Below are positions 61,983 to 64,000 of a DNA stretch of 64,000 nt, one piece after another. Below the pieces are notes generated by a model, which ran no database searches, had not been told where the DNA came from, and worked only from the letters and a program-made list of their open reading frames with translations. Source of the stretch: DATLGB01 sp963726825 (GTDB lineage: Bacteria > Actinomycetota > Thermoleophilia > Solirubrobacterales > Solirubrobacteraceae); contig CAVSDT010000001.1 of assembly GCA_963726825.1 (NCBI GenBank), forward strand, positions 496,001 through 560,000, in the 5' to 3' direction. Each line of letters starts with the position of its first letter. Position 1 is the stretch's first letter. The position numbers and the translations under genes are program-made.

Positions 61983-62594
61983 CTAGGCGGCGCGGCGGGC
62001 CTCGGCCTGCTCGGCTGCGGCGATCAGCCGGCGCAGCTCCGTGACGTCGATCTCGACGGTGTGGGCCTCGCCCTCGATGACCTCAGGGGCCGGCGGCGGC
62101 GGCGGGGCGGCCGCCAGGCCGGGAGCGGCGGGGGCGGCGGCGCGGGCCGGGTTCAGCGCCGGCCGGACCGGCTCGGGGGCAGGCTTGAGGCCGGCGTCGA
62201 ACTCGACGCGCGTGCCCGACTCGCCCCACTCGACGGCGAAGCGGCCCTGCATGCGCGAGCCGAGCCACGCCACGACGAGCATCACGATGCCGACGCTGGT
62301 GAGGACGGTGCCGAGCGACCCGTCGACCCACAGCACGGCGGCCGCGATCAGCGCGGCGCCGAGGAGCGCGACGCGCACGCGGGGGCGCAGCAGCTGGCGG
62401 CCCGCGAAGCGCGACGCGGTGGCCAGGTGGTGGGGCAGCTGGGAGGGGCGGTCGGTTGGCGACGCGGGCGGCGGTGGCGGCGGCACGAAGCGGCCGTTGG
62501 CCGTGCGCGTCCCGTCGTCACCGGGGGCCGCAGCCGCTGCCGGGTTCCCGCTGCCGTTGTCGCTTCCGTTCGCCGCGGGGGTGACAGAAGCCAT
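61983..62594 (-). CDS. Membrane protein of unknown function with disordered ends
   Basis: This is a 203-residue protein. A disordered, Gly/Asn/Pro-rich N-terminus of about 50 residues (with VPPPPPPASP) is followed by two close hydrophobic segments (ALLGAALIAAAVLWVDG and VLTSVGIVMLVVAWLG, about 78-115). A long Ala/Pro linker (PAAPGLAAAPPPPPAPE) leads to a short conserved-looking tail, HTVEIDVTELRRLIAAAEQAEARR. The tail may be an interaction helix. No family is recognised. It lies 29 bases downstream of the RecD2 gene and could be co-transcribed with it. Confidence 0.55.
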   Translation of the reverse strand: MASVTPAANGSDNGSGNPAAAAAPGDDGTRTANGRFVPPPPPPASPTDRPSQLPHHLATASRFAGRQLLRPRVRVALLGAALIAAAVLWVDGSLGTVLTSVGIVMLVVAWLGSRMQGRFAVEWGESGTRVEFDAGLKPAPEPVRPALNPARAAAPAAPGLAAAPPPPPAPEVIEGEAHTVEIDVTELRRLIAAAEQAEARRAA

Positions 62595-62623
62595 GCCCGT
62601 CGTGTTCCCGAACCAGAGGCCGG

Positions 62624-64000
62624 TCAGTCGTGTGACGTCGCCAGACGGTCCACCAGGCGCGAGGTTCGCCGCGCCGTGTCGGCTCGCGCCGCCGCGTCCG
62701 CAACCGTGCGCGACTGCCCGACGATCACCGTCGCCCGGCGCGCGCGCGTCATCGCCGTGTAGAGCATCTCCCGCCGCAGGAACGCCGCCCCCGCCGCGGG
62801 ATGGGCGACGACGATGCCGACGGGCAGCTCGATCCCCTGCCCCTTGTGGACCGAGCAGGCGTACGCGAGCCGCAGCCCGCCGGCCTCGTCCGCCGGCAGC
62901 TCGACCTCCAGGCCGTCGGCGGTGACCGCGATGGTGTCGTCCATCACCGCCTCCAGGCGCAGGACCGTGCCGTTCATCAACCCGAGGTCGTGCAGGTTGC
63001 GGCCGGAGAGCATCAGCTTGTCGCCGATCCGCAGGCGCCCGCCGAGCACCGGCTCCCCGTGGGGGTTCAGCGCGGCTTGGAGCGCCGCGTTGATCGCATC
63101 GATCCCGAGTGGGCCGCGGTAGACGGGCGCGAACACCTGGATGTCCTCCAGCGTCGAGACGCCGTAGAAGCGCGGCAGGCGCTCGGAGACGAGGGTGACG
63201 ATCTCGGCGAGCGCATCAGCCGGCGCCGCCCGCTCGACGAGGAAGAGGTCGCGCTCCAGCCCGTCGTCGGCCACGAAGGACGGTGGGCGCCCCTGGCGCA
63301 CCTCGTGCGCGCCGCGGACGATCATCGACCCGGCCGCCTGGCGGAACACGTGCGTGAGCTGCACCGCCGGGACGAGGCCGGACCCGGCCAGCTCGGCGAA
63401 CGGCTTGCCCGCCCCCACCGGCGCGAGCTGGTCCTGGTCGCCGACGAGCACGACGTGCATGCGCGGCCCGACCGCGCGCAGCAGCGCGACCAGCAGCTCG
63501 AGGTTGGCCATCGAGGTCTCGTCCACCACGAGCACGTCGCCCGGCAGCGGCGCGTGCTCGTCGCGTTGCGGCCCCTCGCCGGGGATCCAGCCCAGCAGCG
63601 CGTGGACCGTGGTGGCCTCGAGGTTCGTCGACTCGGCCACCCGCCGGGCGGCACGGCCGGTCGGGGCGACGAGCGTCACGTCCGCGTCGGCTGCGTGCGC
63701 CGCGGCGCAGACGAGCCGGATCGTGGCGGTCTTGCCCGTGCCCGGACCGCCCGTCACGAGCGACAGCCGGTGCGCGAAGGCGTTGACGACCGCCTCGCGC
63801 TGCTGCGGCTGGGGCTCGAGCGTCGTCGTCGCTGCCGTCGGCACGCGGTCGGCCGCGGCGCCGGCGCCGGGCGCCTCGGCGGGCCCGAGCCCGTCGGCCG
63901 CCACCGCGACGTCGGGCCCCGCGGCCAACGTCCGGGCGGGCGCGGCGGCGACGAGCCGGTGCACGCGCGTCGCGAGCTCGCGCTCGAGCGCCGCCGTCGC
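62624..64000 (-). CDS. recD2: RecD2-like ATP-dependent DNA helicase (partial, N-terminus outside the window)
   Basis: The frame is open to the window edge. The visible 458 residues form the superfamily 1B helicase core. Motif I is SLVTGGPGTGKTATIRL, Ia is LVAPTGRAARRVAEST, motif II is VLVVDETSMANLELL, motif III is VVLVGDQDQLAPVGAGKPFAEL, motif IV includes VFRQAAGS, and motif V/VI is AYACSVHKGQGIELPVGIVV and MLYTAMTRARRATVIVG. The usual SVHKSQG appears here as SVHKGQG. Such 5'-3' helicases work in repair without RecBC. The start and the N-terminal helix-hairpin region lie upstream. Confidence 0.9.
   Translation of the reverse strand, partial: ATAALERELATRVHRLVAAAPARTLAAGPDVAVAADGLGPAEAPGAGAAADRVPTAATTTLEPQPQQREAVVNAFAHRLSLVTGGPGTGKTATIRLVCAAAHAADADVTLVAPTGRAARRVAESTNLEATTVHALLGWIPGEGPQRDEHAPLPGDVLVVDETSMANLELLVALLRAVGPRMHVVLVGDQDQLAPVGAGKPFAELAGSGLVPAVQLTHVFRQAAGSMIVRGAHEVRQGRPPSFVADDGLERDLFLVERAAPADALAEIVTLVSERLPRFYGVSTLEDIQVFAPVYRGPLGIDAINAALQAALNPHGEPVLGGRLRIGDKLMLSGRNLHDLGLMNGTVLRLEAVMDDTIAVTADGLEVELPADEAGGLRLAYACSVHKGQGIELPVGIVVAHPAAGAAFLRREMLYTAMTRARRATVIVGQSRTVADAAARADTARRTSRLVDRLATSHD

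Noticed and set aside
61658..62044. Plus-strand proline/glycine-rich coding sequence in the repeat array
   Set aside because: Reading frames through the array are long only because the repeats lack stops; they give low-complexity peptides and no start or ribosome site fits.

Overview
The window is about 64 kb of very GC-rich DNA, dense with genes on both strands. It looks like an actinomycete-type chromosome. The best guess is a Thermoleophilia/Solirubrobacterales-like organism, on these grounds: codon thirds are almost always G or C; GTG starts are common; operons are joined by ATGA/GTGA overlaps; there is an F420-dependent glucose-6-phosphate dehydrogenase-like enzyme, a PPi-type phosphofructokinase, a homodimeric-type aceE, and secreted RTX-repeat proteins. 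No phage, insertion sequence, CRISPR array or rRNA was seen. The only tRNA found is tRNA-Asp(GTC). The taxonomic guess is inference.

Layout. 0-4.5 kb: end of a propeller-like protein, then a polyamine ABC transporter (potA-D-B-C, minus strand). 4.6-5.6 kb: a small lipoprotein and a VOC-fold protein. 5.7-13.8 kb: a translationally coupled seven-gene plus-strand operon (radical SAM protein, FAD disulfide oxidoreductase, CDP-alcohol phosphatidyltransferase, and a four-gene ABC importer resembling E. coli YnjBCD), facing a second CDP-alcohol phosphatidyltransferase. 14.4-15.9 kb: ECF sigma factor, zinc-finger anti-sigma factor, and a peroxiredoxin-like gene with an in-frame TGA at the first position of its CxxC motif followed by a SECIS-like hairpin, so probably a selenoprotein. 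16-27 kb: a P-loop kinase, HAD phosphatase, M42 peptidase, aconitase, DUF427, a beta-hydroxyacid dehydrogenase, enoyl-CoA hydratase, a GH32-like protein, NAD salvage (pncA/pncB) and FGD. 27-38.5 kb: two RTX proteins, a frameshifted PAS gene, a degenerate EAL protein, a PlsC-like acyltransferase, a large BTAD/P-loop regulator, cupin, DUF998, a second ECF factor and the tRNA. 38.6-50.7 kb: PPi-PFK, an anti-sigma/STAS pair with a DsbA-like protein, a Na+/H+ antiporter, ATP-dependent DNA ligase, PlsC, a CDF transporter, a glutamine amidotransferase, a HARP-SNF2-like helicase, SseB and a Gfo/Idh protein. 50.7-55 kb: a histidine kinase - receiver - receiver/PAS/GGDEF/EAL relay. 55-61.5 kb: pyruvate dehydrogenase operon (GntR regulator, aceE, a frameshifted aceF, lipoyl-lpd). 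61.6-64 kb: a repeat array, a membrane protein and a partial RecD2 helicase.

Two themes link these parts. First, roughly twenty genes have a TANNNT hexamer 6-10 nt before the start codon, which suggests that leaderless mRNAs are common. At two divergent gene pairs (24.3 and 40.9 kb) the two opposite -10 boxes share one TA step. Second, redox and stress control recurs: the sigma/anti-sigma/Sec-peroxiredoxin unit, the STAS/HATPase pair and the c-di-GMP relay. The most notable observations are the unannotated selenoprotein, the Ynj-like radical-SAM operon, the symmetric bidirectional promoters, a repeat family present at two intergenic sites, and the aceF frameshift.
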